Assembly: GCF_000504205.1 (NCBI RefSeq)
Contig: NZ_AZAJ01000001.1
Coordinates: 2,578,879 to 2,642,878 of the forward strand
Direction of reading: 5' to 3'
Length of the DNA: 64,000 nucleotides
From: Methanolobus tindarius DSM 2278
Lineage (GTDB): Archaea > Halobacteriota > Methanosarcinia > Methanosarcinales > Methanosarcinaceae
The notes under the pieces were generated by a model that saw only the letters and a program-made list of their open reading frames with translations, searched no databases and was not told the DNA's origin. Each line of letters opens with the position of its first letter. The first letter of the stretch is position 1. The position numbers and the translations under genes are program-made. Positions 1 to 10,255 of the stretch are shown here, piece by piece.

Positions 1-1
1 A

Positions 2-3000
2 GATGTTGTGCATCCGCAGGGAGTTGATCCTGATTCAATTGTTATGAAAATAAATGATATTCCAGTGACATTTGCTTCCACCCCGGTAACTGATGGATAT
101 AATATAGAATATCAAACTGTTTCATCATATGCAACCGGTGAATACAATGTATCCGTATCAGCCACAACAGAAACAGGACAGGATTTCTCATATTCATGGA
201 ATTTCTCAGTTGATGCTGAAAGCTCAAACAATGCACCAGTTCTCTCGTCTATCACCGGAAGCACAACTGTCAGCGAAACATATCCTCTGACGCTTGAGCT
301 TTCAGCAACAGATGCTGACAATGACACACTTACTTTCGGTACTAACGCAAGTTTCGGTGTTCTTAATGGTAATACTTTTACCTGGACTCCCGGCTTTGAT
401 GATGCCGGTTCATACGTGGTTGAATTCAATGTAACAGACAACATTGAAGTTGATTCGGAAATTGTCACAATAAATGTAATCAACCTTGATAGAGCACCCG
501 TGCTGACATCTATAGGTGACAAAACGGTTAATGAAAACAGTCCACTTGTTTTCAGTATCCATGCAATTGATGATGACAATGATACTGTAACATATTATGC
601 AAACGGATTGCCAGAAGGTGCTGTTTTTGATACAGGTAGCGGGGATTTCAGCTGGACTCCACAATATGATGAATCTGGAAGTTACAGCATAGAATTCATT
701 GCAAGTTCAAATGGAATTAATGATTCGGAAACGATTACCATAACTGTTTATGATGTTGACCAGAATCCTGTTCTTGCAGAAACAGGCGATCAAGAAATCG
801 ATGAAAACGAACTACTTACATTCACAATTTCTGCAACGGATCCTGACGGACCATCCACAATAACATATTCCGCAAATGATATGCCTGCAGGAGCCACACT
901 TGATTCAGATTCCGGTGAATTTGCATGGACCCCTTTATACAGCCAGTCCGGTGCTTATGATGTGGAATTTATAGCCACATCAAATGGCCTTACAGATTCA
1001 GAGACTATAACCATCACAGTAAATAATGTTGACAGGGCGCCGGTATTTGATACTATTATCGATAAAACAGTTAATGAGAACAATACTCTGACTTTCACGA
1101 TATCAGCAACAGACCCGGACGGTGATGATGTGACTTATTCATCTCCTGATAAACCATCAGGTTCAATTCTTGATTCCGATTCCGGAGAGTTTATCTGGAC
1201 TCCTGATTACAATGATGAAGGTTCCTATAATTTAGAGTTCATTGCCAGCTCAAATGGTCTTACTGATTCTAAAATAATTACAATTACAGTTCTCAATGTT
1301 GACAGACCAGTGGAACTGAATCCGGTTGATGATGTTACGGTAAATGAAACAGAACTTGTTGCTTTCCAGATTTCAGGAAATGATCCCGATGGGGATAAGG
1401 TAACTTATTCAGCATCAGTTCTTCCGGTCAACTCTTCACTGGATGTAGAATCCGGTGAATTCTCCTGGATAACAGGTTATACTGATTCCGGTACATATGA
1501 GATTGAGTTTACCGCCACAGCAAACGGGACAACAGACTCGGAAACAATGATAATTACTGTAAATAATGTTGACAGGCCTCCTGTATTAGATTCTATCATC
1601 GACAGGACAGTTGATGAAAACAATGATCTGGTTTTCACGGTTTCAGCTACTGATCCGGATGGTGGCTCAGTAAGCTATTCATCTCCTGATAAACCATCAG
1701 GTTCTACTCTTGATACAGGATCCGGAGAGTTTTCCTGGACTCCTGATTACGATGATGAAGGTTCCTATAGTGTAGAGTTTATTGCCACTTCAAATGGTCT
1801 TACTGATTCGCAGACGATGACCATCACAGTAAATAATGTAGACAGAGCACCGGTTCTCAACCCGATAGGCAGTAAAACAATTGATGAGAATGAAACCCTT
1901 GCATTTACAATATCCGCAGCAGATCCGGACGGTGAGTCAGTTACATATTCTGTCAACGACCTGCCCACTGGAGCTACTTTTAATACGGCAAGCGGCCAGT
2001 TTGTCTGGACACCAGGTTATGGTACATCAGGAAACTATGCTGTTGAGTTCATAGCATCGTCTAACGGTCTTGAAGATTCAGAAACTATCACCATCTATGT
2101 TGGTAACGTTGACAGGCCACCGGTTCTTAATCCAATAGGCAGTAAAACAATTGATGAGAATGAAACCCTTGCATTTACAATATCTGCAATAGATCCTGAT
2201 GAAGATGATGTAATCTATTCAGCCAGCATTCTTCCACAGGGTTCAACTTTTGACACATCAAGTGGTGAATTCATATGGACTCCTTCTTATGACGATTCGA
2301 AAGAATACACCGTTGAATTCACAGCATCTGCCAATGGTCTTGAAGATACTGAAACCATTACAATCACAGTAAATAATGTCGACAGGGCACCTGTATTAAG
2401 TGCAATAGGTGACGTATCAGTCAACGAAAATGAGCCTATAAGCTTTACTATATCTGCAAGCGACCCCGACGGCAATTCTATTACATATATGGCAGAGGAT
2501 GTACCAGGCGATGCAAGCTTTAATGCTGCAAGCAGACAGTTTACCTGGACACCGGATTACGATGCAGCGGGTTCCTATGATGTGACATTCATTGCTATGT
2601 CAAACAGTCTCAATGATTCGGAAACCATCACAATAACGGTTCTCAATGTTGACAGGTCTGTGGAACTTGATACTATTGAGGATGTCACGGTAAATGAAAG
2701 TGAAGTTGTTGAGTTCGTAGTTGCTGGAAATGATCCTGATGGTGATGATGTAAGCTACTCTGCATCCACTCTTCCGGTTAACTCGTCTCTGGATGAAGAT
2801 TCTGGTGAATTCTATTGGATGACAGGTTATAATGATTCAGGTACATACGAAATAGAATTTACAGCAACAACCACAGGTTCAACAGATTTACAGTCAATGA
2901 TAATTACTGTGAATAATGTTGACAGGCCACCTGAGCTTGCAACTATTGGCAACAAAACCGTAAATGAGAATGAAACTCTAACATTCACTGTATCAGCAAC

Positions 3001-4171
3001 AGATGCAGACGGAGACTCAATTGTCTATTCTGCAAGCGGCTTGCCGGATGATGCGGTATTTGATACTGTCACAGGAATGTTTGAATGGACAACAGGTTAC
3101 ACAGATGCAGGAAATTACAGCATTAATTTCACTGCTGTTTCAAATGGTCTTAAAGATTCTGAAACTATCAACATTGAAGTGTTAGATGTGAATGCTCCTC
3201 CGCAGTTCCAGTCAGCAGCAGCACAGACCGTTCAGGTATCCACTGCTCTTCAGTTTACCCTGAATGCAACTGATATTGACAATGATACTCTTGTGTATTC
3301 AAACGAAAGTTTGCCTGATGGAGCAGAGTTTAATGCTACAAGTCTTTTGTTTAACTGGACACCATCAGTAAACCAGACTGGAAACTATTATGCTAATTTC
3401 ACAGTTACTGACAGTCACTATTACGACTATCTCAATGTTTCAATCACAGTAACTAATGCTACAACCAGTGTGGTTACTACAAGCTCTGCCGCCGGCGGCG
3501 GTGGCGGAGGAGGAGGCGGTGGTGGCACCTCCGGTGAAGAGTACGAGAACATCGCAGTAAAGGATGTCAGCTCTGTGTTTGTAGGAACAGGTGATGTTAT
3601 TTTTGAATTCTACAGGGATGGTAACGATATCCGGTATGTCAGTTATGAGTCACTTAAAAATTCAGGAACTATCTCCGCGACCATAGAGGTGCTGGTAGAC
3701 AAGTCGGCATTTGTCAGCTCACTTCCTTCAGGAGAAATTTACAGGAACATAAACATCTGGGTTGGAAAGGTAGGGTATGCAACTGAAGATAATATTGCAA
3801 ATCCTGTTATTGGATTCAGGGTTGACAGAGAATGGATAGATGAAAATGATATTGATCCGGATTCTATAGTCCTTAACAGGTATGATGGAGGCTGGAGCAA
3901 ACTCTCAACCTGGCAGACTGACTCTGATGATAACTACCTGTACTTCGAGGCCAGCACATCAGGATTCTCTTCATTTGTGATTACAGGCGAAACTATGATG
4001 CTTGAGAGTACTCTGGATGAAATTGAAACACAATCTTCTGTGAGTGATGTTAGCGAACCTGAATCTGGTATTTCAACAGAAATCGAACCGGAGACCAGTT
4101 TGAATGCACTTTCAGGCTTCATGTCCTGCTTGATTCTTGTATTTGTCTGCTTCCTCAGAAGGAAGCAGTAA
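2..4171 (+). CDS. Giant Ig/cadherin-repeat surface protein with PGF-pre-PGF domain (5' partial)
   Basis: The reading frame is open from the first bases, so the N terminus lies outside the window; the GTG at 8 is only the first in-frame start codon. After a ~70-residue Ig-like stretch come twelve repeats of about 90-94 residues (nt ~230-3470), each starting near xPVLxxIGDKTVNENETL and containing DPDG and FxWTPxYDxxGxY motifs, as in putative Ig (He_PIG) and cadherin-like surface repeats. An 11-Gly linker (nt ~3495-3527), a ~150-residue PGF-pre-PGF domain with NINIWVGKVGYATEDNI, and a C-terminal membrane helix with a basic RRKQ end follow. The role is probably adhesion or cell-envelope structure, anchored outside the membrane; the binding partner cannot be told. 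The N-terminal part resembles a segment of the following protease, so the missing part could also be enzymatic. Confidence 0.85.
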   Translation, partial: DVVHPQGVDPDSIVMKINDIPVTFASTPVTDGYNIEYQTVSSYATGEYNVSVSATTETGQDFSYSWNFSVDAESSNNAPVLSSITGSTTVSETYPLTLELSATDADNDTLTFGTNASFGVLNGNTFTWTPGFDDAGSYVVEFNVTDNIEVDSEIVTINVINLDRAPVLTSIGDKTVNENSPLVFSIHAIDDDNDTVTYYANGLPEGAVFDTGSGDFSWTPQYDESGSYSIEFIASSNGINDSETITITVYDVDQNPVLAETGDQEIDENELLTFTISATDPDGPSTITYSANDMPAGATLDSDSGEFAWTPLYSQSGAYDVEFIATSNGLTDSETITITVNNVDRAPVFDTIIDKTVNENNTLTFTISATDPDGDDVTYSSPDKPSGSILDSDSGEFIWTPDYNDEGSYNLEFIASSNGLTDSKIITITVLNVDRPVELNPVDDVTVNETELVAFQISGNDPDGDKVTYSASVLPVNSSLDVESGEFSWITGYTDSGTYEIEFTATANGTTDSETMIITVNNVDRPPVLDSIIDRTVDENNDLVFTVSATDPDGGSVSYSSPDKPSGSTLDTGSGEFSWTPDYDDEGSYSVEFIATSNGLTDSQTMTITVNNVDRAPVLNPIGSKTIDENETLAFTISAADPDGESVTYSVNDLPTGATFNTASGQFVWTPGYGTSGNYAVEFIASSNGLEDSETITIYVGNVDRPPVLNPIGSKTIDENETLAFTISAIDPDEDDVIYSASILPQGSTFDTSSGEFIWTPSYDDSKEYTVEFTASANGLEDTETITITVNNVDRAPVLSAIGDVSVNENEPISFTISASDPDGNSITYMAEDVPGDASFNAASRQFTWTPDYDAAGSYDVTFIAMSNSLNDSETITITVLNVDRSVELDTIEDVTVNESEVVEFVVAGNDPDGDDVSYSASTLPVNSSLDEDSGEFYWMTGYNDSGTYEIEFTATTTGSTDLQSMIITVNNVDRPPELATIGNKTVNENETLTFTVSATDADGDSIVYSASGLPDDAVFDTVTGMFEWTTGYTDAGNYSINFTAVSNGLKDSETINIEVLDVNAPPQFQSAAAQTVQVSTALQFTLNATDIDNDTLVYSNESLPDGAEFNATSLLFNWTPSVNQTGNYYANFTVTDSHYYDYLNVSITVTNATTSVVTTSSAAGGGGGGGGGGGTSGEEYENIAVKDVSSVFVGTGDVIFEFYRDGNDIRYVSYESLKNSGTISATIEVLVDKSAFVSSLPSGEIYRNINIWVGKVGYATEDNIANPVIGFRVDREWIDENDIDPDSIVLNRYDGGWSKLSTWQTDSDDNYLYFEASTSGFSSFVITGETMMLESTLDEIETQSSVSDVSEPESGISTEIEPETSLNALSGFMSCLILVFVCFLRRKQ
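482..3200 (+). repeat. Tandem ~270-282 bp repeats encoding Ig-like domains
   Basis: These are DNA-level tandem repeats inside the surface-protein gene. Two neighbouring units share an identical ~48-nt segment, at ~1867 and ~2149, exactly 282 nt apart. Another pair of units shares the segment encoding SSPDKPSGS at ~1140 and ~1680. Such near-identity next to diverged units indicates recent unit duplication or gene conversion, and makes the locus prone to copy-number change. Confidence 0.8.
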
Positions 4172-4204
4172 TTTTATTTTTTTATTTACCTGACCTGTTT
4201 CTAA

Positions 4205-4250
4205 ATATGCCTATATATTTTATTGTACAGTACATATAAATATATTTATG
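4205..4250 (+). promoter_or_regulatory. Probable TATA-box promoter of the subtilase gene
   Basis: The 119-nt gap between the two surface-protein genes contains CTATATATTTTA (~4211-4222) and a second AT-rich candidate ATATAAATATATTTA (~4234-4248), 45-80 nt before the ATG at 4291. This is the usual archaeal promoter spacing with a short leader. Which box is used cannot be decided from sequence. Confidence 0.45.
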
Positions 4251-4290
4251 GCTATATCTCTTTATTCTGAATATTACCTGAGGATAGCTT

Positions 4291-7200
4291 ATGCGCAGTA
4301 AAAACACGATCCTGACAAGTTTAGTCCTGATACTTCTTATTACATCATTTTCTGCATCTGCAGGAACAAATAATTCTTATCTGACAAACAGTGATACGCT
4401 TTTTTTAAAAGCCGGGCACGTAAACACTACATATACGGATGAGGACAATTATGCTTTTCTTTCACTGAATTCCGTTTCTTCTGAAAATACCTATGCATAT
4501 TACATTGTACAGTTTTCCGGTCCTGTAAGAGATCAATGGAAACAGGACATAATCTCAACAGGTGCAGAGCTTTACACATATGTTCCGAATAATGCATTTG
4601 TTGTCAGGATGAATGCAAGTTCAATGGCTCAGGTTAATGAACTGGCTTTTGTAAAATGGATAGGTGAATACAAGTCTACCTACAAATACGACCCGGAAAT
4701 TGAATCAGATAGTAGCTTAGAACAAGGATTATATTCAGCTGAAACTGAAGAAAACAAGACATATTATATTTCTCTTTTTTCCGCAGATGAATATTTAAAT
4801 GTCCTTGAATCGCTCGAATCTCTTGGAGTTGAGGTTCTTGGTGGCTACGGAAAAACTATCAGGGTTAAGGCATCAGATTCCCAGATTGATTCTATAGTTG
4901 TTATCTCAGGAATAAGCTGGATAGAAGAATATGTCCAGCCTACTTTTGACAATAACATTGCTACAGGAATAATTACTACAGATGTAGTTCATGATACATA
5001 CGGGCTTAATGGAAGTGGACAGGTAGTTGCGGTTGCAGATACAGGAATTGATGTTGGAGTCGATAATGAGTCCATGCATGCAGACCTGCGGGGAAGGATA
5101 CTTGCAATATTTGATATTGCAGAAGATGGAGCTGCTGATGTTGCATCCGGGCACGGGACTCATGTTTCAGGTTCGGTGCTTGGAAACGGGAGTCTTTCAG
5201 GAGGACAGTATGCAGGAATGGCGCCTGAAGCAAAACTTGTAATGCAGGCTTTGGGAAGTACTTCAGATGGATTGTACCTGCCTTCGGGTGGTCTGGAGGA
5301 ATTGTTCCAGATGGCCTATAATGAAAGTGCAAGGATACACACTAATAGCTGGGGTTCTGACACAAAAGGATTATACACAGAGTATTCAGAAGCCGTAGAC
5401 CAGTTCATGTGGGATCATCAGGATATGCTGATACTTTTCTCAGCCGGAAATGAAGGAATTGATTCTGATTCAGATGGAGTAATAGATCCTGATTCAATTG
5501 GTTCACCGGCAACTGCCAAGAACTGTCTTACAGTGGGTGCATCTGAAAATGAAAGAGGAGCTACATTCTCAGTACCCCCTTATACAAAATGGGGGCTTGC
5601 ATGGCCTAATTTTTATCCTGCATCCCCGATATCCGATGATTACATGGCATCGGACAGTGACGGAATTGCTGCTTTCAGCAGTCGTGGCCCAACTGACGAT
5701 GGCAGGATAAAACCGGATGTAGTTGCTCCGGGTACATTTATTGCGTCCACCAGATCAAGTGTTGCCACAGGAACCGGTTGGGGTCTTATTAACAGCAATT
5801 ATCTGTATATGGGTGGGACCAGTATGTCAACACCAATTACAGCAGGTTCAGCAGCCCTTGTCAGGGAATATTACACTGAAGTTGAAAACCTCAGTAGTCC
5901 TAGCGCTTCATTACTGAAAGCTACACTAATAAACGGTGCATGCAACATAACACCGGGACAATACGGGACCGGGGATTATCAGGAGGTCAGTGGAAGACCG
6001 GATTATTCCCAGGGATGGGGACGTGTTGACATTGAGAACTCAATATATCCGCAGTCTCCTGTTGTCATGAGATATTATGATTATATCCCTCTCAATTACA
6101 GTGAATCATGGAATGTGAGTTATGATATACTTCACACTTCTAGACCGGTGAGGGTAACACTTGTATGGACTGATTATCCGGGTGATTCACTTGTTGAGAT
6201 GCAACTGGTTAATAATCTTGATCTTATTGTGGAAGCTCCGGATGGCACATATTATGGAAACGGTGCTCCCGATACTGTGAATAATGTAGAAGGTATTGAA
6301 CTTCTTGAACCGGTTGCAGGTACTTATACAATAATCGTTAACGGAACAAACGTTCCACAGGGTCCGCAGAATTTCTCACTTGTAATTTCTTATGGTGAGC
6401 TTAGTAATATCTACATGTATCCTGAACACAATTCTTATACAACGAATGCAAGCACTGATGTTTACATGAATCTGACACATGTGGACGGAATCAACTCAAG
6501 TTCCATAGAAATGCAGATTGACGGTTCATCTGTATCATATTCACTAGAGGCTATTTCTGCTGGATACAAGGTCCAGAACCAGTCCCAGTCATATTCCGAA
6601 GGATTCCACAATGTGTCCGTTACTGCGCTTACTGATCAGAATGAAGAACTGAATTACGGATGGAGGTTCTATGTCAGTATTGAGGACAATATACTCACTG
6701 TCCAGAGCCCGCTGGAAAATTCAGTGATACAGGATAATACTGTTCAGATAAATGCCAGCAACAATAAGTGGTGTGATTTCTGGTACAGGATTGATAACGG
6801 AACAAATTCCACAAGCCAGTCTGGATATTCACTGAATGCAAGCACAGTACTTTCAGAAAATACCCACAATATCACGGTGTATGCTGAGGATATAACAGGT
6901 TTCGTGAACTTGACAACTGTAAACTTTACTGTGTTTACCGAATCAGCAGAGATTGATTCCCCTGCATCAGGTTCGATTTACTATCTGCCTGATGACAGTT
7001 TTACCCTAAACGGAACAGTTGGAGTTGCAAGTAATGTTTCTGTTTATGTTAACGGTGCCCTGACAAATAATTCAGAGCCTGTTTCTAACGGAATGTTCAA
7101 TGTAAGTAATGTTCCTCTTTTAAACGGGACAAATACAGTAAATGTAAGTGCAATTTACAATAATTCCCAGAATGAGTACTTTGTATCAAATACCACAATA

Positions 7201-8628
7201 TATCTCAGTTTAGGGCAGACCACCGACACCAGTTCAGGTGATCAGATTACTGTGACAGTTCCGGGAATTGACACCAATGTGAGCAATCCGGTGTTCAATT
7301 TCAACATAAGCGGTACATCCGCAAATCCCGGAAATATTTCTGCTTCTGCAATTAGAGGTAACCAACCCGGAAATGGTTCATATCTTACCGGTACAGTGCT
7401 TGATATAAGGGTCTACAATGAGTCCGACCTGAATTATTCATACCAGTTTGGCAGAAACGTTTCCCTGACACTTGGATATGATCCATATCGTGTAAATAAC
7501 ACAGCTAAACTCACAGTTGGCTGGTATGATCCTGATGAGGGAATATGGATTCCTTACAGGAGTATTGCCAATACTACAGCGCATACAGTTACTACAAATA
7601 TAACTCATCTGAGCATTTATGCTCCACTGGAGGACAATACAGCACCTGTAATAAGCAGTGTTTCAAACTCCAGTACTTCATCAAGTATCACACTTGACTG
7701 GAACTCTTCAGATGATACTGATCATGTGGAAGTATGGAGAAGCGGTTCACTTCTTGGAAATTATTCCGGTTCTGAAATGACAGATACGGGACTTAGTGCC
7801 AGCACTCTCTATAATTATAGTCTTCGTGCAGTTGACTATGTAGAAAATACCGGTGAATGGTATAACACCTCAGTAAGAACAAGTGCTGCAACAAGTACTA
7901 GCTCCACAAGCACTTCTTCCGGTGGAGGAGGAGGAGGCGGTGGAGGTGGAGGTGGTTCTACTGGTGAAGATGTGGATAACATTGAATTCAAGGATGTACT
8001 TTCAGTCTATGCAGGAAAGGATGACCTGGTAGATTATGATTTTACTAAAGAGCAGAATGAAATAGATTATGTCCGCTACACCTCACTAAAAAATGCAGGT
8101 AAGATAAGTGTGACAATCGAAATCTTGAAAAATACCTCTGCACTTGTGAACACAGCTGCTTCAGGTTTAGTATACAAGAACATGAATATCTGGGTTGGAA
8201 AGACCGGCTATGCTACAGAAAGCAACATCAAGGATCCGGTAATCGGTTTCATGGTCAGCAAAGACTGGGTTGATGATAATGATGTTAACATTGGTACTAT
8301 TGCCCTTAATCGCTATAGTGATGATGTCTGGAGCAGACTTGAGACTGAGCAGACAGGAGAAGACGCAGATTATTATTACTTTGAGGCAAGTACTCCCGGA
8401 TTCTCGCCTTTTGCTGTAACTGCAGATATTCCTGTTATTTCAGCTGAAGAACAGGAGACAATAAACCATCAAACCGAAGCTGCATCACCGGACGACGATG
8501 AAGAGGGTGAACCGGTATTTTATGAGGAAAACAATACTGAGGATAAAGACACACCAGCGTTTTCCACTACTCTGACATTGTTGATACTTACATTTGCATT
8601 CGTATTCATCAGGAAACAGCAAAATTAA
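4291..8628 (+). CDS. Secreted subtilisin-like (S8) serine protease with PGF-pre-PGF domain
   Basis: The 1445-residue protein starts with a signal peptide (MRSKN then a hydrophobic stretch ending SFSASAG). The S8 triad is complete: D250 in VADTGIDVG, H288 in GHGTHVSG and S511 in GTSMSTP; oxyanion-hole Asn387 lies in SAGNEG. An N-terminal ~200-residue propeptide-like region precedes the catalytic domain. Downstream are a jelly-roll P-domain-like region (~600-700), Ig-like segments, a fibronectin-type region near residue 1125, a 12-Gly linker, a PGF-pre-PGF domain (~1230-1380) and a C-terminal membrane helix. It should be an active extracellular endopeptidase tethered to the envelope, for nutrition or for processing surface proteins. 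It shares the C-terminal module with the adhesin upstream, so the pair probably shares an anchoring route. Confidence 0.93.
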   Translation: MRSKNTILTSLVLILLITSFSASAGTNNSYLTNSDTLFLKAGHVNTTYTDEDNYAFLSLNSVSSENTYAYYIVQFSGPVRDQWKQDIISTGAELYTYVPNNAFVVRMNASSMAQVNELAFVKWIGEYKSTYKYDPEIESDSSLEQGLYSAETEENKTYYISLFSADEYLNVLESLESLGVEVLGGYGKTIRVKASDSQIDSIVVISGISWIEEYVQPTFDNNIATGIITTDVVHDTYGLNGSGQVVAVADTGIDVGVDNESMHADLRGRILAIFDIAEDGAADVASGHGTHVSGSVLGNGSLSGGQYAGMAPEAKLVMQALGSTSDGLYLPSGGLEELFQMAYNESARIHTNSWGSDTKGLYTEYSEAVDQFMWDHQDMLILFSAGNEGIDSDSDGVIDPDSIGSPATAKNCLTVGASENERGATFSVPPYTKWGLAWPNFYPASPISDDYMASDSDGIAAFSSRGPTDDGRIKPDVVAPGTFIASTRSSVATGTGWGLINSNYLYMGGTSMSTPITAGSAALVREYYTEVENLSSPSASLLKATLINGACNITPGQYGTGDYQEVSGRPDYSQGWGRVDIENSIYPQSPVVMRYYDYIPLNYSESWNVSYDILHTSRPVRVTLVWTDYPGDSLVEMQLVNNLDLIVEAPDGTYYGNGAPDTVNNVEGIELLEPVAGTYTIIVNGTNVPQGPQNFSLVISYGELSNIYMYPEHNSYTTNASTDVYMNLTHVDGINSSSIEMQIDGSSVSYSLEAISAGYKVQNQSQSYSEGFHNVSVTALTDQNEELNYGWRFYVSIEDNILTVQSPLENSVIQDNTVQINASNNKWCDFWYRIDNGTNSTSQSGYSLNASTVLSENTHNITVYAEDITGFVNLTTVNFTVFTESAEIDSPASGSIYYLPDDSFTLNGTVGVASNVSVYVNGALTNNSEPVSNGMFNVSNVPLLNGTNTVNVSAIYNNSQNEYFVSNTTIYLSLGQTTDTSSGDQITVTVPGIDTNVSNPVFNFNISGTSANPGNISASAIRGNQPGNGSYLTGTVLDIRVYNESDLNYSYQFGRNVSLTLGYDPYRVNNTAKLTVGWYDPDEGIWIPYRSIANTTAHTVTTNITHLSIYAPLEDNTAPVISSVSNSSTSSSITLDWNSSDDTDHVEVWRSGSLLGNYSGSEMTDTGLSASTLYNYSLRAVDYVENTGEWYNTSVRTSAATSTSSTSTSSGGGGGGGGGGGGSTGEDVDNIEFKDVLSVYAGKDDLVDYDFTKEQNEIDYVRYTSLKNAGKISVTIEILKNTSALVNTAASGLVYKNMNIWVGKTGYATESNIKDPVIGFMVSKDWVDDNDVNIGTIALNRYSDDVWSRLETEQTGEDADYYYFEASTPGFSPFAVTADIPVISAEEQETINHQTEAASPDDDEEGEPVFYEENNTEDKDTPAFSTTLTLLILTFAFVFIRKQQN

Positions 8629-8666
8629 TATTCAACTCCATCCCATTTAGCGCCGGAGATATCAAG

Positions 8667-9686
8667 TTGAAAGGAACAGTGCTTGGCATTGAGGGCACTG
8701 CGTGGAACCTCAGTGCTGCCATCGTAAATGAGAAAGATGTTATTGCGGAGGTTTCCGATATGTATAAACCTCCTACTGGTGGAATACACCCAAGAGAAGC
8801 TGCCCAGCACCACGCAAAGTATGCTTCCTATGTGGTAAAAGGAGTACTTGAGGAAGCAAAACAGAAAGGACTAGATGCATCAGATATCGATGCGATCTCA
8901 TTCTCTCAGGGCCCGGGACTTGGGGCTTGTCTGCGTACTGTGGCAACTGCTGCCAGGATGCTTGCAATAAGTCTTGATGTTCCTCTTGTAGGCGTAAATC
9001 ACTGTCTTGCCCATGTGGAAGTTGGCCGCTGGAAAACACCGGCAACTGATCCGGTTACACTCTATGTAAGTGGTGCTAATTCACAGGTACTGGCTTACAG
9101 GATGGGGCGATACAGGGTATTTGGCGAGACACTTGATATCGGACTTGGAAATGCTTTTGATAAATTTGCACGCAGTGCAGGTCTTGGACATCCTGGTGGG
9201 CCACAGATAGAGCAATTTGCCAGAAATGCTTCAACTTACATTCCCCTTCCTTATGTTGTAAAGGGAATGGACCTATCATTTTCAGGACTCTCCACCGCAG
9301 CAACCGCAGCACTCAAAGATAATTCCATGGAAGATGTGTGTTATTCATTCCAGGAAACCGCTTTTGCAATGGTGGTTGAGGTTACCGAACGTGCACTTGC
9401 TCATACAGGAAAGAACGAAGTGCTTCTTGCAGGCGGTGTCGGTGCTAACATGAGACTCAGGGAAATGCTTGATATCATGTGTAACGAACGCGGTGCCAAT
9501 TTCTATGTTCCTGAAAAGAGGTTCATGGGTGATAACGGAGCCATGATAGCTTATCTCGGACTCCTGATGTATGATTCAGGCAATGTGATTGACGTTGAAA
9601 ACTCACATGTAAATCCGAACTTCAGACCGGATGATGTTGATGTAACATGGATTCCAAGAGATTTAGAGGAGGGGATGCAGTCATGA
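8667..9686 (+). CDS. kae1: KEOPS subunit Kae1, tRNA threonylcarbamoyladenosine synthase
   Basis: Kae1/TsaD transfers the threonylcarbamoyl group to A37 of ANN-decoding tRNAs as the catalytic subunit of KEOPS. The protein has 339 residues with a TTG start and a CGGAG Shine-Dalgarno 8 nt upstream. Visible family motifs are GIEGTAWN at the N terminus, HPREAAQHH (41-49), the metal-binding HxxxH pair H112/H116 in NHCLAH, LYVSGAN, and the FMGDNGAM Asp region near the end. It lies in an operon with bud32 (ATGA overlap) and a nucleotide pyrophosphatase. In related Methanosarcinales Kae1 and Bud32 are commonly one fused protein; here they are in two frames. Confidence 0.96.
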   Translation: MKGTVLGIEGTAWNLSAAIVNEKDVIAEVSDMYKPPTGGIHPREAAQHHAKYASYVVKGVLEEAKQKGLDASDIDAISFSQGPGLGACLRTVATAARMLAISLDVPLVGVNHCLAHVEVGRWKTPATDPVTLYVSGANSQVLAYRMGRYRVFGETLDIGLGNAFDKFARSAGLGHPGGPQIEQFARNASTYIPLPYVVKGMDLSFSGLSTAATAALKDNSMEDVCYSFQETAFAMVVEVTERALAHTGKNEVLLAGGVGANMRLREMLDIMCNERGANFYVPEKRFMGDNGAMIAYLGLLMYDSGNVIDVENSHVNPNFRPDDVDVTWIPRDLEEGMQS

Positions 9687-10255
9687 ATCTGACCAATGGT
9701 GCCGAGGCTGTCGTCAGGGTTGAGGAAGGAGTTCTTATCAAGGAAAGAGTTCCGAAGAACTATCGCCTGAAAGATCTTGATGAGCGTATCAGGAAGGAGA
9801 GGACAAAAGCCGAAGCAAGGCTGATATCTGAAGCAAGAAGGGCCGGTGTTCCAACTCCTATCATTTATGATATTGAGAATTCTACAATAAAGATGCAATA
9901 CATTGATGGAATTGCATTGAAACATGTTATCGATGAGAAGCTCAGCGAACAGATAGGCATTCTTGTTGCGGAATTGCACTCAGCCGGAATTGTACACGGT
10001 GATTTGACAACGTCCAATCTTATACTTTTCAACGATAAAATTTACATGATTGATTTCGGTTTATCCTTTTTTGAAGGCAGTATCGAAGCACGTGGTGTTG
10101 ATGTGCATGTCCTTTTCAGGACGTTTGAAAGTACGCACAGAGGCCATGAAAAACTTATAGAGGCATTCTGCCGTGGCTACAGGAAAGAATTCGGGCAGGC
10201 TGATGAAGTGCTTGAAAGAGTGAAAGAAATAGAGAAGAGGGGAAGATATGCGTAA
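9683..10255 (+). CDS. bud32: KEOPS subunit Bud32, atypical small kinase/ATPase
   Basis: Bud32 is the small RIO-like kinase of KEOPS that works with Kae1 in t6A formation. The protein has 190 residues from the ATG at 9683, chosen because GAGGAGGGG lies at 9666-9674 and because it gives the common 4-base ATGA overlap with the kae1 stop; the frame is open back to 9647 but homology begins at GAEAVVRV. The catalytic loop is HGDLTTSNL (D107) and the metal-binding motif is DFG (D124). The C-terminal end is basic (EKRGRYA), as is usual for the family. It overlaps the next gene by 8 nt. Confidence 0.95.
   Translation: MNLTNGAEAVVRVEEGVLIKERVPKNYRLKDLDERIRKERTKAEARLISEARRAGVPTPIIYDIENSTIKMQYIDGIALKHVIDEKLSEQIGILVAELHSAGIVHGDLTTSNLILFNDKIYMIDFGLSFFEGSIEARGVDVHVLFRTFESTHRGHEKLIEAFCRGYRKEFGQADEVLERVKEIEKRGRYA

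Noticed and set aside
482-3200. CRISPR array
   Set aside because: The periodic repeats are 270-282 bp, coding and without short identical repeats and unique spacers.
112-4122. Antisense ORFs opposite the repeat adhesin
   Set aside because: They recur with the repeat period and have no independent start signals.
8773-9979. Minus-strand ORFs over kae1 and bud32
   Set aside because: Both strands are explained by well-supported conserved genes on the + strand.
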